Part shown: positions 9,317 to 17,729 of the stretch, piece by piece
How positions within the stretch are numbered: position 1 is the first letter of the stretch
Layout: every line of letters starts with the position of its first letter
Assembly: GCF_039851965.1 (NCBI RefSeq)
Contig: NZ_CP156674.1
Location: 496,001 to 560,000, forward strand
Direction: 5' to 3'
DNA: 64,000 nt
Source: Pseudalkalibacillus hwajinpoensis
Lineage (GTDB): Bacteria > Bacillota > Bacilli > Bacillales > Guptibacillaceae
Program-made: the position numbers and the translations under genes
The notes under the pieces: model-generated
What the model saw: only the letters and a program-made list of their open reading frames with translations
Database searches by the model: none
Told to the model about the DNA's origin: nothing

Positions 9317-10518
9317 TTACGCGTCACGTCCAATCGAATGACTTCATCAAGAATACGGTTTGCGGCATCATGCTTCGATTGAAGAGGAAGCTCCAATCGC
9401 TCGCCATCTCTTCTTAACAGCGTCATGATATTCGTGTCTTTATCAAATCCGGCCCCTTCCGATTTAATGTTATTGGCACAGATAAGATCAAGGTTTTTCT
9501 TTTCAAGCTTCTTCTGTGCAAACTCATCTAATCGCTCTGATTCAGCTGCAAAGCCTACGAGAATTTGATTTGTTTTCATTTGCCCGAGCGTCCACAAAAT
9601 ATCCTTTGTCCGCTCCATTTCTATAGCCATAGAACCCTCTGATTTCTTTACTTTTTCAGAAGCTATGTAGGCTGGTCGATAATCAGCTACTGCAGCTGCC
9701 ATAATCAGCACATCTGCGTTCTCAGCAGCTGCCATAACTTCATGATACATTTCATCTGCCGTAACCACATCGATTCGCTCGACGCGTTCGGGTGTTGACA
9801 ATGATACAGGACCTGTAATTAACGTAACCTCAGCCCCTCGCTTTGCAGCTTCTTCAGCAAGCGCAAAGCCCATTTTGCCAGAGGAGTAGTTTGTAAAATA
9901 GCGGACCGGATCAATGGGTTCTCTTGTTGGACCTGCCGTAACGACAATTTTTTTTCCTTCAAGATCACTCGGGCTGTTGAAGTAGATATGAAGCGTTGAA
10001 AGGATGTCCTCCGGCTCAGCCATTCGTCCCTTTCCGACATAGCCACATGCCAGCAATCCTTCACCGGGTTCAAGAAAATGACAACCGAACGACCTTAGCA
10101 CATTCATGTTCTTCTTCACCGCAGGGTGATCGTACATGTGAACATTCATCGCTGGCGCAACCCATACAGGTGCCTGTGTAGCAAGTAACGTCGTTGACAT
10201 CATATCGTCTGCTATTCCATTTGCTAGCTTTCCGATCATATTCGCAGTAGCTGGGGCAATCAACACAAGATCAGCCCAGTCAGCAAGATCAATATGTGCA
10301 ACGGAACCTGGATCTTTTTCTTCAAATGTATCTTTATAAACATCATTTCTTGACAATGTTTGAAAAGTTAACGGTGTCACAAACTCAGTGGCCGAATCGG
10401 TCATTAACACCTTTACTTCCGCCCCTGTTTGAAACAATTTACTCGTCAACGCTGCCGCCTTAAAAACAGCAATACCTCCACTAACACACAGAAGAATCTT
10501 TTTCCCTTTGAGACTCAT
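9313..10518 (-). CDS. coaBC: Bifunctional phosphopantothenoylcysteine decarboxylase / phosphopantothenate-cysteine ligase
   Basis: Carries out two steps of coenzyme A synthesis: joining cysteine to 4'-phosphopantothenate, and FMN-dependent decarboxylation. The N-terminal CoaC half begins with the flavodoxin-like KKILLCVSGGIA and includes WVAPAMNVHMYDHP and the ACGYVGKGRM lid with its catalytic cysteine. The CoaB half from about residue 185 shows VVTAGPTREPIDPVRYFTNYSSG. The ATG at 10518 follows AAGGTG; an in-frame GTG lies one codon upstream. It sits between rpoZ and priA as in B. subtilis. Confidence 0.96.
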   Translation of the reverse strand: MSLKGKKILLCVSGGIAVFKAAALTSKLFQTGAEVKVLMTDSATEFVTPLTFQTLSRNDVYKDTFEEKDPGSVAHIDLADWADLVLIAPATANMIGKLANGIADDMMSTTLLATQAPVWVAPAMNVHMYDHPAVKKNMNVLRSFGCHFLEPGEGLLACGYVGKGRMAEPEDILSTLHIYFNSPSDLEGKKIVVTAGPTREPIDPVRYFTNYSSGKMGFALAEEAAKRGAEVTLITGPVSLSTPERVERIDVVTADEMYHEVMAAAENADVLIMAAAVADYRPAYIASEKVKKSEGSMAIEMERTKDILWTLGQMKTNQILVGFAAESERLDEFAQKKLEKKNLDLICANNIKSEGAGFDKDTNIMTLLRRDGERLELPLQSKHDAANRILDEVIRLDVTRK

Positions 10519-10625
10519 CACGTTTCACCTTCCACCTCAATAGTTAACATAATATTATTATAGTTAATTTTATTACACTATAATAAAATCAATTACATTA
10601 CACGCTCGATTTTGAGCTGATCCGA

Positions 10626-10643
10626 GTGAAACCTTAGTTTCAC
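10626..10643. repeat. Short perfect palindrome GTGAAAC-CTTA-GTTTCAC
   Basis: Seven-base inverted repeat with a four-base loop in the 209-bp gap between coaBC and rpoZ. A similar palindrome (TGAAAC-TAAA-GTTTCA) occurs at 13071-13086, and the same GAAAC/GTTTC words occur in the hairpin repeat at 12781-12935. Function unknown. The rest of this gap is AT-rich; a TATAAT-like box at 10557-10562 (minus) has no good -35 partner. Confidence 0.6.
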
Positions 10644-10686
10644 GGCGTAAAAGAGCATGAATCATCCCAAAACTAACCGAAGCAAG

Positions 10687-10719
10687 AAAAAAATAACAAC
10701 CTATTCTCATAGGTTGTTA
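10687..10719 (-). terminator. Rho-independent terminator after rpoZ
   Basis: Ten-base stem TAACAACCTA / TAGGTTGTTA with a six-base loop, followed on the minus strand by a run of U (the A tract at 10687-10693). It lies nine bases past the rpoZ stop and would separate gmk-rpoZ from coaBC-priA, at least partly. Confidence 0.85.
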
Positions 10720-10727
10720 CTCTCACA

Positions 10728-10934
10728 TCAATCTTCTATCATTCCATCAGCAAGTAGTTTGCCGTCCATTACTTCTTCAAGTGCTTTACCGACAGCTTTT
10801 ACTGACTGTGGACGGTCAACGTACACGTTACCCGTCTGTTGAATAACGCGCGCTCTCTTAGCCGAAAGCGTTGCAAGCGTGTATTTTGAATCAATTCTGT
10901 CCATTAGTGAATCAATCGATGGATATAAAATCAT
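10728..10934 (-). CDS. rpoZ: RNA polymerase omega subunit
   Basis: Small subunit that helps fold and assemble the beta' subunit. The 68-residue protein starts MILYPSIDSLMDRIDSKYTL and contains the family core LATLSAKRARVIQQ and SVKAVGKALEEV. The start codon overlaps the gmk stop by one base. The length matches Bacillus omega. Confidence 0.95.
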   Translation of the reverse strand: MILYPSIDSLMDRIDSKYTLATLSAKRARVIQQTGNVYVDRPQSVKAVGKALEEVMDGKLLADGMIED

Positions 10935-11548
10935 TATTTAACCTCCGTTACATTCTTATATTTATGGGCAAGACGATCACGTCTAAGGTGCTCAGCTGTA
11001 ATAATAGCATGAATTCGCTCACAGGCTAACTCGACTTGATCATTTTCAACGATATAATCGTATTGATCAATCAATTCAATTTCTTCTTTCGCGACACCCA
11101 TACGGTTATCTATCAAATCATTCGATTCCGTACCACGGTTGACGATCCGATTTCTTAGTTCACTTAAGCTAGGGGGCATAAGGAAGATAAAAGCTCCTTC
11201 CGGAAAATGCTTACGAACTTGCTTCGCACCCTGGACTTCAATTTCAAGGAGCACATCTCTTCCAGACTGTAACGTCTCTTCAACATAATCAACAGGCGTT
11301 CCGTAATAGTTTCCAACATATTGAGCAAACTCAAGCAGTTTATTATCTTCAATCATACTCTCAAATTCTTCGCGTGATTTAAAAAAGTAATCAACTCCAT
11401 TCACTTCACCCTCACGCGGTTTACGTGTTGTGACAGAGATGGAATACTGTACTTCCTCTGCATCCTGCATGAATGCTTTCCTTACTGTTCCTTTTCCAAC
11501 GCCTGAAGGGCCAGAAAGAACAATTAACAATCCCCGTTCTTTTTCCAT
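10934..11548 (-). CDS. gmk: Guanylate kinase
   Basis: Phosphorylates GMP to GDP with ATP. The P-loop GPSGVGKGT is at the N-terminus, followed by the GMP-binding stretch SVTTRKPREGEVNGVDYFF and the lid region NRGTESNDLIDNRM. The ATG at 11548 (MEKERGLLIVLSG) follows GTGGAGG with ideal spacing; a GTG four codons upstream would overlap that ribosome binding site. Length is 204 residues. It is downstream of remA and coupled to rpoZ. Confidence 0.96.
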   Translation of the reverse strand: MEKERGLLIVLSGPSGVGKGTVRKAFMQDAEEVQYSISVTTRKPREGEVNGVDYFFKSREEFESMIEDNKLLEFAQYVGNYYGTPVDYVEETLQSGRDVLLEIEVQGAKQVRKHFPEGAFIFLMPPSLSELRNRIVNRGTESNDLIDNRMGVAKEEIELIDQYDYIVENDQVELACERIHAIITAEHLRRDRLAHKYKNVTEVK

Positions 11549-11570
11549 ACTTACCTCCACTTTCTAGATG

Positions 11571-11831
11571 TTACTCGTCTGACAGCTCGTCTTTATTAAC
11601 AAGACGTTGAGCTACCGTTTCAGGTTGGACCGCCGAAAGAATCACATGGTCACTGTCAGAAATAATGACAGCGCGTGTTCTTCGACCGTATGTTGCATCC
11701 ACAAGCATATTGCGATCTCTTGCAACAGTAATAATTCGTTTAATTGGTGCCGATTCTGGACTAACAATTGAGACTATCCGGTTGGCGTTTACGATGTTAC
11801 CAAACCCGATATTGATTAATTTAATACTCAT
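11571..11831 (-). CDS. remA: Extracellular matrix regulatory protein RemA
   Basis: Oligomeric DNA-binding activator of biofilm matrix and osmoprotection operons in B. subtilis. The 86-residue protein is almost entirely the family's conserved core: INIGFGNIVNANRI, SPESAPIKRI, DATYGRRTRAVI and DHVILSAVQPETVAQRL. The start at 11831 follows GGGAGGA; an earlier in-frame start would precede that site. It sits between yloC and gmk as in B. subtilis. Confidence 0.95.
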   Translation of the reverse strand: MSIKLINIGFGNIVNANRIVSIVSPESAPIKRIITVARDRNMLVDATYGRRTRAVIISDSDHVILSAVQPETVAQRLVNKDELSDE

Positions 11832-11901
11832 GGTCGTTCCTCCCAAGAATCACGATTCTATTTTTACACCAGTAGGGTGTTTTTTAACGATAGATACAGA
11901 T

Positions 11902-12780
11902 TTATTCAATATTTTGAACCTGTTCACGAATCTTTTCCACTTCGCTTTTAAGATCAACGACATGTTGACTGATCTTATGGTGTGAAGACTTTGAACCGAT
12001 AGTATTCAGCTCCCGATTGATTTCCTGTACTAAGAAATCAAGTTTCCTCCCTACGACACCATCACTAGTAAGAATATCATGGAATTGGGTTAGATGACTA
12101 CGGAGCCTGATGATTTCTTCATCGATACTTGCCTTATCAGCAAGAACAGCAACTTCTGCTAGAATCCGCCCTTCGTCTACTTCCTCAAGCTCCTTAAACC
12201 CTTCAAGCCTGCTTCGTATTCGCTTTTCAAAAGCGATGGGTACTTGTTCGGAAAGATGAGAAATAGCTGCAATCTCCTCTTCCATCCCCGTAAGTTTCAC
12301 TTGAATATCTCGATTAAGGGCCTTTCCTTCATTACATCTCATTTCAACTAATGACTTAACTGCTTGATCAAGTGTTTCAAAAATCAATTCTTCCATCTGT
12401 TCGATACCTATTTCTTTCTTCTGTACACAGAAGGCATCGTCCAGGCTAAGTAACGAAGCAACAGAGACATCATCTTTAAGACTGTAGCGTTCGGCTGCCT
12501 GCCTTAAAACGGTTATGTACTGATCGAGCAGATGCCAATCCGGCTTTACGACACTCGAAGAAAATCCCGCCCCATCGATCGTAAGGTAAACGTCGATTTT
12601 CCCTCGATTTACATAGCGCTGAATGGCTGTCTTCATTTTACTTTCTAAATGCAATAAAGCTTTGGGCATGCGAAATGACCCATCAAAGTAACGATGATTT
12701 ATCGATTTAACTTCAATCGTTAGCTGAATATCATTCCGTTCACATGATGCTCTTCCATATCCAGTCATGCTTTTACTCAT
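11902..12780 (-). CDS. yloC: YicC/YloC-family endoribonuclease
   Basis: Member of the YicC family; characterised members are endoribonucleases, and the E. coli protein has been linked to small-RNA decay. The 292-residue protein opens with the family signature KSMTGYGRA, then EVKSINHRYFD, and ends with the C-terminal DUF1732 region (GRKLDFLVQEINRELNTIGSKS). The start at 12780 follows AAGGTGGGA. That ribosome binding site lies at the boundary of a large hairpin repeat (12781-12935), so initiation may depend on RNA folding. An upstream in-frame start would translate the repeat and is unlikely. Confidence 0.9.
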   Translation of the reverse strand: MSKSMTGYGRASCERNDIQLTIEVKSINHRYFDGSFRMPKALLHLESKMKTAIQRYVNRGKIDVYLTIDGAGFSSSVVKPDWHLLDQYITVLRQAAERYSLKDDVSVASLLSLDDAFCVQKKEIGIEQMEELIFETLDQAVKSLVEMRCNEGKALNRDIQVKLTGMEEEIAAISHLSEQVPIAFEKRIRSRLEGFKELEEVDEGRILAEVAVLADKASIDEEIIRLRSHLTQFHDILTSDGVVGRKLDFLVQEINRELNTIGSKSSHHKISQHVVDLKSEVEKIREQVQNIE

Positions 12781-12935
12781 TTTATCCCACCTTAAGGGGC
12801 AGTAAAACCCCCACCTCAAAATGTAAATCAATCGAGACAATTAGGTGCGGGTCAACTGCCCCTAAAGGTCCGATTGGTTCAACTAACCATCAGCGGGATG
12901 AAACAACCCCCCCTCTGATGGAAGTTTCACTTTAT
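12781..12935 (-). repeat. Hairpin-rich intergenic repeat in the yloC leader
   Basis: A long imperfect inverted repeat pairs 12790-12816 with 12843-12868 around a 26-base loop. A second structure pairs CCATCAG (12887-12893) with CTGATGG (12915-12921), with a nested TGGTT/AACCA. On the minus strand the first stem ends in CCTTAAGG, which runs into the yloC ribosome binding site AAGGTGGGA. The compact paired-hairpin form suggests a dispersed intergenic element or a structured leader RNA. From memory, similar text is common between Bacillaceae genes, but I cannot confirm this. I see no open frame in it. Confidence 0.7.
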
Positions 12936-13140
12936 CACATCCAATAGCTATTCTTACCAATTGTACCACTTCATTAAACTGAAACAAAGGGATATCTCAC
13001 CATGTGTCATATGTCCTAACAAAAGGCTTTATTAATGCACGCTTTTGATATTAGGTTCATTAATGCCCTATGAAACTAAAGTTTCACTAGAATAAGCCAA
13101 ATTTCGTTTTTACAACAAAAGGAACTAATGGAATTTCAAA
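12936..13140. other. Non-coding gap between the hairpin repeat and the Ca2+ ATPase
   Basis: AT-rich, no supported gene. It holds one small palindrome, TGAAAC-TAAA-GTTTCA at 13071-13086. A promoter for yloC-remA-gmk is expected here, but I could not identify a convincing -35/-10 pair. Confidence 0.6.
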
Positions 13141-13171
13141 GAAAAAACAGAGGATATAATTCATCCTCTGT
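13141..13171 (-). terminator. Rho-independent terminator of the Ca2+ ATPase gene
   Basis: Stem ACAGAGGAT (13147-13155) with ATCCTCTGT (13163-13171), followed on the minus strand by six U. The 5' half of the stem overlaps the last codons of the ATPase gene. Confidence 0.88.
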
Positions 13172-15854
13172 GGATGCTATTATTTTTCTTGAATAATGCA
13201 GCCCCGGCAAGTAGAAACGTAGGAATACTTGAGAAAACAAGAATTAACATCCATTCTCTCATCGATAAATAAGTCGTATGGAAAATAGGCTGCAATGGCT
13301 CATAGTAAATGACCCCTACCAATAATCCTATTGACGAAAGCACGGCTAAAACAAGTGCTTTATTTTCAAATGGATTGCGGTGAAACACAGATCGTTCGCT
13401 TCTACAGTCAAATACATGAATCAACTGGGCAAGAACAAGCGTAGCGAAGGCAACTGTTTGTGCTTTAACGAGATCATTTGGATTTTCGCTATAACAGATC
13501 ATAAAGGCGGCGAGTGTACACGCTCCTATCATAATTCCACGTGAAATGATTTTCCAACCAAGCCCTCTTGCAAACACGCCTTCTTTTGGTTTCCTCGGAT
13601 CCCTATTCATCACATTGCCCTCTGCTGGATCAAGCCCAAGTGCCATTGCTGGCAGTCCATCTGTTACTAGATTCACCCAGAGTATCTGAATAGGGACGAG
13701 GGGGAGCGGCAGCATTAAGAGAATCGCAAACAGCATCACGAGGATTTCACCCACGTTTGAAGCCAGTAAGTAACGGATAAATTTCCTTATGTTTTCGTAA
13801 ATATTCCGTCCTTCTTCAACCGCTGCACGTATTGTCGCGAAATTATCATCACTTAGAATAAGAGATGAGGCTTCTTTTGCAACATCGGTTCCTGATTGCC
13901 CCATTGAGATACCAATATTCGCTGCTTTGATTGCAGGAGCATCGTTTACCCCATCTCCCGTCATCGCTACAATATGACCTTTATTTTGAAGAGCTTTTAC
14001 GATTTTCAACTTATGCTCAGGTGATACCCGAGCGAAAACATACGTATCTTCTACTTGATTTTCAAGCTCTTCAACTGTTAACGAAGAAAGTTTGCTCCCT
14101 TCCATCACCCGCCCTCGCTCCGGTAATATCCCAAGGTTACGAGCGATAGCAGTTGCCGTTGTGACATGGTCACCCGTTATCATAATCGTTTTAATTCCAG
14201 CCGTTTTACAGTCAGCGACAGCCTGTTTCACTTCTTCCCGGGGAGGATCAATCATCCCTTCTAAGCCTACGAATGTCAGTCTTGACTCTGCTTGAACACT
14301 GTGAAGCATATTGTCTTCGTTTTGAATCGGTTTATAAGCGACAGCTATTGTTCTAAGCGCCATTTCCCCAAACGATGCAAGTTGATCCTGAATCTCTCGT
14401 TCATAGCTTTTTCGGAGCGAAGCCTTTCTTTCATTCCAGAGAACAGACTCGCATTGTTTGAGTACGATATCCGGTGCCCCTTTGGCAATCACAAAGCGCT
14501 TGCCCGCGGAATCTTCCACTACGATACTCATCATTTTCCGATTCGAATCAAACGGGAACTCCTGAATAATCGTAAACTCTTCTTCCCTAATCTCATTTGT
14601 CAAACCAGCTTTCATCGCAGCGGCCACTAGTGCTCCCTCTGTAGGATCGCCATCAAGAAGGTATTCTCCATTCCGCTCAACGACACTAGCGTTACTGCAT
14701 AGCAAGCCAAATGTTAACAGTTGTTTTAATGAACGCTCTTCATCAGAATAAACACGCGTCTTCCCTTTAAAGAAGTCACCGTATGGCGAATAACCTGACC
14801 CGGTCACATCCCATGTTTCTCCACCGGCCCATAGCTTCGTCACCATCATTTTATTTTGTGTCAGCGTACCTGTTTTGTCGGAGCAAATCACCGTTGCACA
14901 TCCGAGCGTTTCAACGGACGGGAGCTTTCTCACAATCGCTTTCCGATTACTCATCTTCTGCATACCAATCGCTAAAGCAATTGTTACAATGGCTGGCAAT
15001 CCTTCAGGGATTGCTGCAACCGCAAGTGAGACGCCTGCTAAAAACATACTATACACATCACGGCCCTGAATGATACCAAGGACAACAACCATTGCCGTTA
15101 AAAGCAAGGCGGCCGCAATTAGAATTTTTCCCAGCTGTTCAAGTCGGTGCTGAAGCGGTGTTTCCATCGTATCTGCCGATTGTATCAAATGGGCAATTTT
15201 ACCCATTTCTGTTTTCATACCAGTGGCCGTGATGATCCCTGTGCCTCTTCCCTTTGTAACAAGAGTTCCCATAAACCCCATGTTAGGTTGATCGCCGGGG
15301 CCAGGGTCATTATCTATTATGGGCTCAGGATGTTTGAGGACGGGGAGTGACTCTCCAGTAAGCGCTGATTCTTCAATGAGCAGATCCTGACAGGTAAGAA
15401 GCCGTACATCCGCTCCGATTCTGTCGCCACTTTCCAGACGCACAATATCCCCTATAACAGCTTCCCGTGCTTGGATTGTTACCCACTGAGCATTCCGAAG
15501 AACTTTCATTTTTGGTGAGGACAATTGCTTCAACGCCTGAAGGGACTTTTCTGCTTTTCTTTCCTGTACGAAACCGAGAATCCCATTTACGAGGATAATC
15601 AGGATAATAGCAATGGCATCCAGATATTCACCAAGCAACCCTGAAATAAGCGTTGCGGCAAGCAGCACAACGACCATAAAATCCTTAAACTGAGCTAAGA
15701 ACATCAAAATCATAGATGGTCGTTCCGCCTCATCAAGCTGATTCGGTCCGAAGGCTTTTCTTCTCCGAACAGCCTCATCCGAGGTCATGCCAACGTCTAC
15801 ATCCGCCTCTAATTCTTCTGCTACCTCTCGTTTAGTCATGTTATACCAGTTCAT
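13161..15854 (-). CDS. yloB: Cation-transporting P-type ATPase, likely calcium pump (YloB-like)
   Basis: P2A-type ATPase, most like SERCA-type Ca2+ pumps and B. subtilis YloB. The 897-residue protein has the N-terminal cation ATPase domain, the actuator motif TGES, ion-binding AAIPEGLPAIV in TM4, the phosphorylation site CSDKTGTLTQNK, KGAPD in the nucleotide domain, and the hinge MTGDGVNDAPAIK. About ten membrane segments are present, and the C-terminal cation ATPase domain includes WVNLVTDGLPAMALG. It has its own terminator and is divergent from rqcH. Calcium is inferred from overall resemblance; manganese transport is possible. Confidence 0.92.
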   Translation of the reverse strand: MNWYNMTKREVAEELEADVDVGMTSDEAVRRRKAFGPNQLDEAERPSMILMFLAQFKDFMVVVLLAATLISGLLGEYLDAIAIILIILVNGILGFVQERKAEKSLQALKQLSSPKMKVLRNAQWVTIQAREAVIGDIVRLESGDRIGADVRLLTCQDLLIEESALTGESLPVLKHPEPIIDNDPGPGDQPNMGFMGTLVTKGRGTGIITATGMKTEMGKIAHLIQSADTMETPLQHRLEQLGKILIAAALLLTAMVVVLGIIQGRDVYSMFLAGVSLAVAAIPEGLPAIVTIALAIGMQKMSNRKAIVRKLPSVETLGCATVICSDKTGTLTQNKMMVTKLWAGGETWDVTGSGYSPYGDFFKGKTRVYSDEERSLKQLLTFGLLCSNASVVERNGEYLLDGDPTEGALVAAAMKAGLTNEIREEEFTIIQEFPFDSNRKMMSIVVEDSAGKRFVIAKGAPDIVLKQCESVLWNERKASLRKSYEREIQDQLASFGEMALRTIAVAYKPIQNEDNMLHSVQAESRLTFVGLEGMIDPPREEVKQAVADCKTAGIKTIMITGDHVTTATAIARNLGILPERGRVMEGSKLSSLTVEELENQVEDTYVFARVSPEHKLKIVKALQNKGHIVAMTGDGVNDAPAIKAANIGISMGQSGTDVAKEASSLILSDDNFATIRAAVEEGRNIYENIRKFIRYLLASNVGEILVMLFAILLMLPLPLVPIQILWVNLVTDGLPAMALGLDPAEGNVMNRDPRKPKEGVFARGLGWKIISRGIMIGACTLAAFMICYSENPNDLVKAQTVAFATLVLAQLIHVFDCRSERSVFHRNPFENKALVLAVLSSIGLLVGVIYYEPLQPIFHTTYLSMREWMLILVFSSIPTFLLAGAALFKKNNSIHRG

Positions 15855-15903
15855 GAACTTTCACCCCGATCCTGCACGTTATATCACTAATAGTTCATCT
15901 ATA

Positions 15904-15932
15904 TTCAGACAAGCTTCAAAAAATGCTATACT
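15904..15932 (+). promoter_or_regulatory. Predicted sigma-A promoter of rqcH
   Basis: TTCAGA (15904-15909), 17-base spacer, TATACT (15927-15932), 38 bases before the rqcH start. It lies in the 116-bp gap between the divergent ATPase gene and rqcH. Confidence 0.65.
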
Positions 15933-15970
15933 AAGAACGATGTCTATAGATAGGAATGTAGGTGAACGAT

Positions 15971-17668
15971 ATGTCTTTTGACGGAATGGTTATGAGAGCC
16001 GTTGCGCATGAAACAAATGAATTATTAAAAGGTGGACGAGTAACGAAGATTTATCAGCCGTATGCAACTGATTTGATGCTCGTGATTCGCTCAGGTGGGA
16101 AAAACCATCAGCTCCTTCTCTCTGCTAATCCTTCTTACGCAAGAGTGCAAATTACAGGAGAATCGTATGCAAACCCGAAGGAACCACCAATGTTCTGCAT
16201 GCTTTTAAGGAAACACCTCGAAGGTAGTATTGTAGAGGAAATTAAACAGATTGATAATGAAAGGATTCTTCACGTTACGTTTAAAGCTCGAAACGATCTC
16301 GGCGATTTAACAAAACGCACATTAATTGCAGAAATTATGGGACGTCATAGTAACGTGATTCTTCTGAATGAATCTGACATGATTCTTGATAGCATTAAAC
16401 ATCTTTCTCCTGCCGTAAATAGGCATAGAACAGTGCTTCCCGGGCAGGATTATATTGCACCACCCGCACAGAACAAAATTTCACCATTCAGTTTGAGCGC
16501 TGATGACTTATTAAGGCAGATCGACTTTAATGCCGGAAAGCTCAGCAGCCAGATTGTTCAGGCTTTTGGGGGCGTATCACCACTGATCGCAAAGGAAGTA
16601 GTGCATCGCGCTGGCCTTGCTACTCGTAAAACATTGCCAGAAGCCTTTTTCACTATTTTCAATGCGCTTGAGGAACACGCGTACACTCCGCAGATGGTCA
16701 CTTCCCAAAAGGAATACTTCTCGGTTGTGGAATTAACCCACCTTGTTGGTGAAACACGCTCATTCGACTCTGCGAGTAAACTGCTTGACCGTTTTTATTA
16801 CGGTAAAGCCGATCGTGACAGGGTTAAACAGCAGTCCAATGATCTTGAACGATTCCTCTCTAATGAATTGAAGAAGAATGAGAAGAAAATTGAAAAGCTT
16901 ACTAGAACAATCCAACAGGCACAAGAGGCAGATAAGTATCAGCTTCTTGGCGAGCTACTGACTGCCAACATGCACATAGTGAAGCGTGGTGATAAGAAGG
17001 TTGAGGTTCTGAACTATTATGATGAAAATGGCGGAACTGTTGTTATCGAATTAAACCCTCAAAAATCACCATCGGATAATGCACAGCAGTATTTTAAGAA
17101 GTACAATAAAGCAAAGAATTCTATTTTTGTACTTGAAGATCAAATCGAGAAGTCCCATCAGGAGATTACTTACCTTGAACAATTGATCCAGCAGTTAACA
17201 TCTGCTTCCCCACGTGACATCGAGGAAATTCGCGAGGAGCTTGAGGAAGAAGGCTACATTAAGAAACGCTCACATAAGAAGAAATCAAAACCAACAAAGC
17301 CGAAGCTTGATACGTATGAATCATCAGACGGTACGGAAATACTAGTTGGTAAGAACAATAAACAGAACGAGTATTTAACGAATAAGCTTGCAGCTAGAAG
17401 TGAAACGTGGCTTCATACAAAAGATATACCAGGGTCACACGTTGTGATTCGAAGCACCGATTACTCTGAGGAAACACTTCTAGAAGCTGCAAACCTCGCA
17501 GCCTACTTCAGCAAAGCGCGTGAATCCGGCTCCGTTCCAGTCGATTATACGGAAGTTCGGCACGTGAAAAAGCCAAATGGTGCGAAACCAGGCTTTGTAA
17601 CTTACGATCAGCAGAACACTCTTTACGTAACACCGGATCAGGATCTGATTTTCAAAATGAAAAAATAA
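15971..17668 (+). CDS. rqcH: Ribosome quality control protein RqcH (NEMF/FbpA family)
   Basis: Binds the 50S subunit carrying a stalled peptidyl-tRNA and recruits tRNA-Ala to add C-terminal alanine tails that mark the peptide for degradation. The 565-residue protein has the NFACT-N domain (MSFDGMVMRAVAHE, ITGESYANPKEPPMFCMLLRKH), a central coiled coil (about residues 285-440) and the C-terminal NFACT-R domain (LVGKNNKQNEYLTNKLA, WLHTKDIPGSHVVI). ATG at 15971 is preferred over a GTG three codons earlier, because an AGGTG box would overlap that GTG. It is the only plus-strand gene in the window. Confidence 0.95.
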   Translation: MSFDGMVMRAVAHETNELLKGGRVTKIYQPYATDLMLVIRSGGKNHQLLLSANPSYARVQITGESYANPKEPPMFCMLLRKHLEGSIVEEIKQIDNERILHVTFKARNDLGDLTKRTLIAEIMGRHSNVILLNESDMILDSIKHLSPAVNRHRTVLPGQDYIAPPAQNKISPFSLSADDLLRQIDFNAGKLSSQIVQAFGGVSPLIAKEVVHRAGLATRKTLPEAFFTIFNALEEHAYTPQMVTSQKEYFSVVELTHLVGETRSFDSASKLLDRFYYGKADRDRVKQQSNDLERFLSNELKKNEKKIEKLTRTIQQAQEADKYQLLGELLTANMHIVKRGDKKVEVLNYYDENGGTVVIELNPQKSPSDNAQQYFKKYNKAKNSIFVLEDQIEKSHQEITYLEQLIQQLTSASPRDIEEIREELEEEGYIKKRSHKKKSKPTKPKLDTYESSDGTEILVGKNNKQNEYLTNKLAARSETWLHTKDIPGSHVVIRSTDYSEETLLEAANLAAYFSKARESGSVPVDYTEVRHVKKPNGAKPGFVTYDQQNTLYVTPDQDLIFKMKK

Positions 17669-17670
17669 AC

Positions 17671-17710
17671 ATCAAAAAAAGTCACGCGGATTCGCGTGAC
17701 TTTTTTTGAT
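17671..17710. terminator. Bidirectional terminator between rqcH and the pyr operon end
   Basis: Near-perfect palindrome with a GC core (GTCACGCG / CGCGTGAC, four-base loop) flanked by A7 on one side and T7 on the other, so it can end transcription from both strands: rqcH from the left and the methyltransferase (pyr operon tail) from the right. Confidence 0.93.
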
Positions 17711-17729
17711 ACATCCTTTTATCAGAGCC

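Noticed and set aside
10557..10585. Promoter for coaBC
   Set aside because: A TATAAT box is present, but the best -35 (TATTAT) is poor in an AT-rich background, so the match may be chance.
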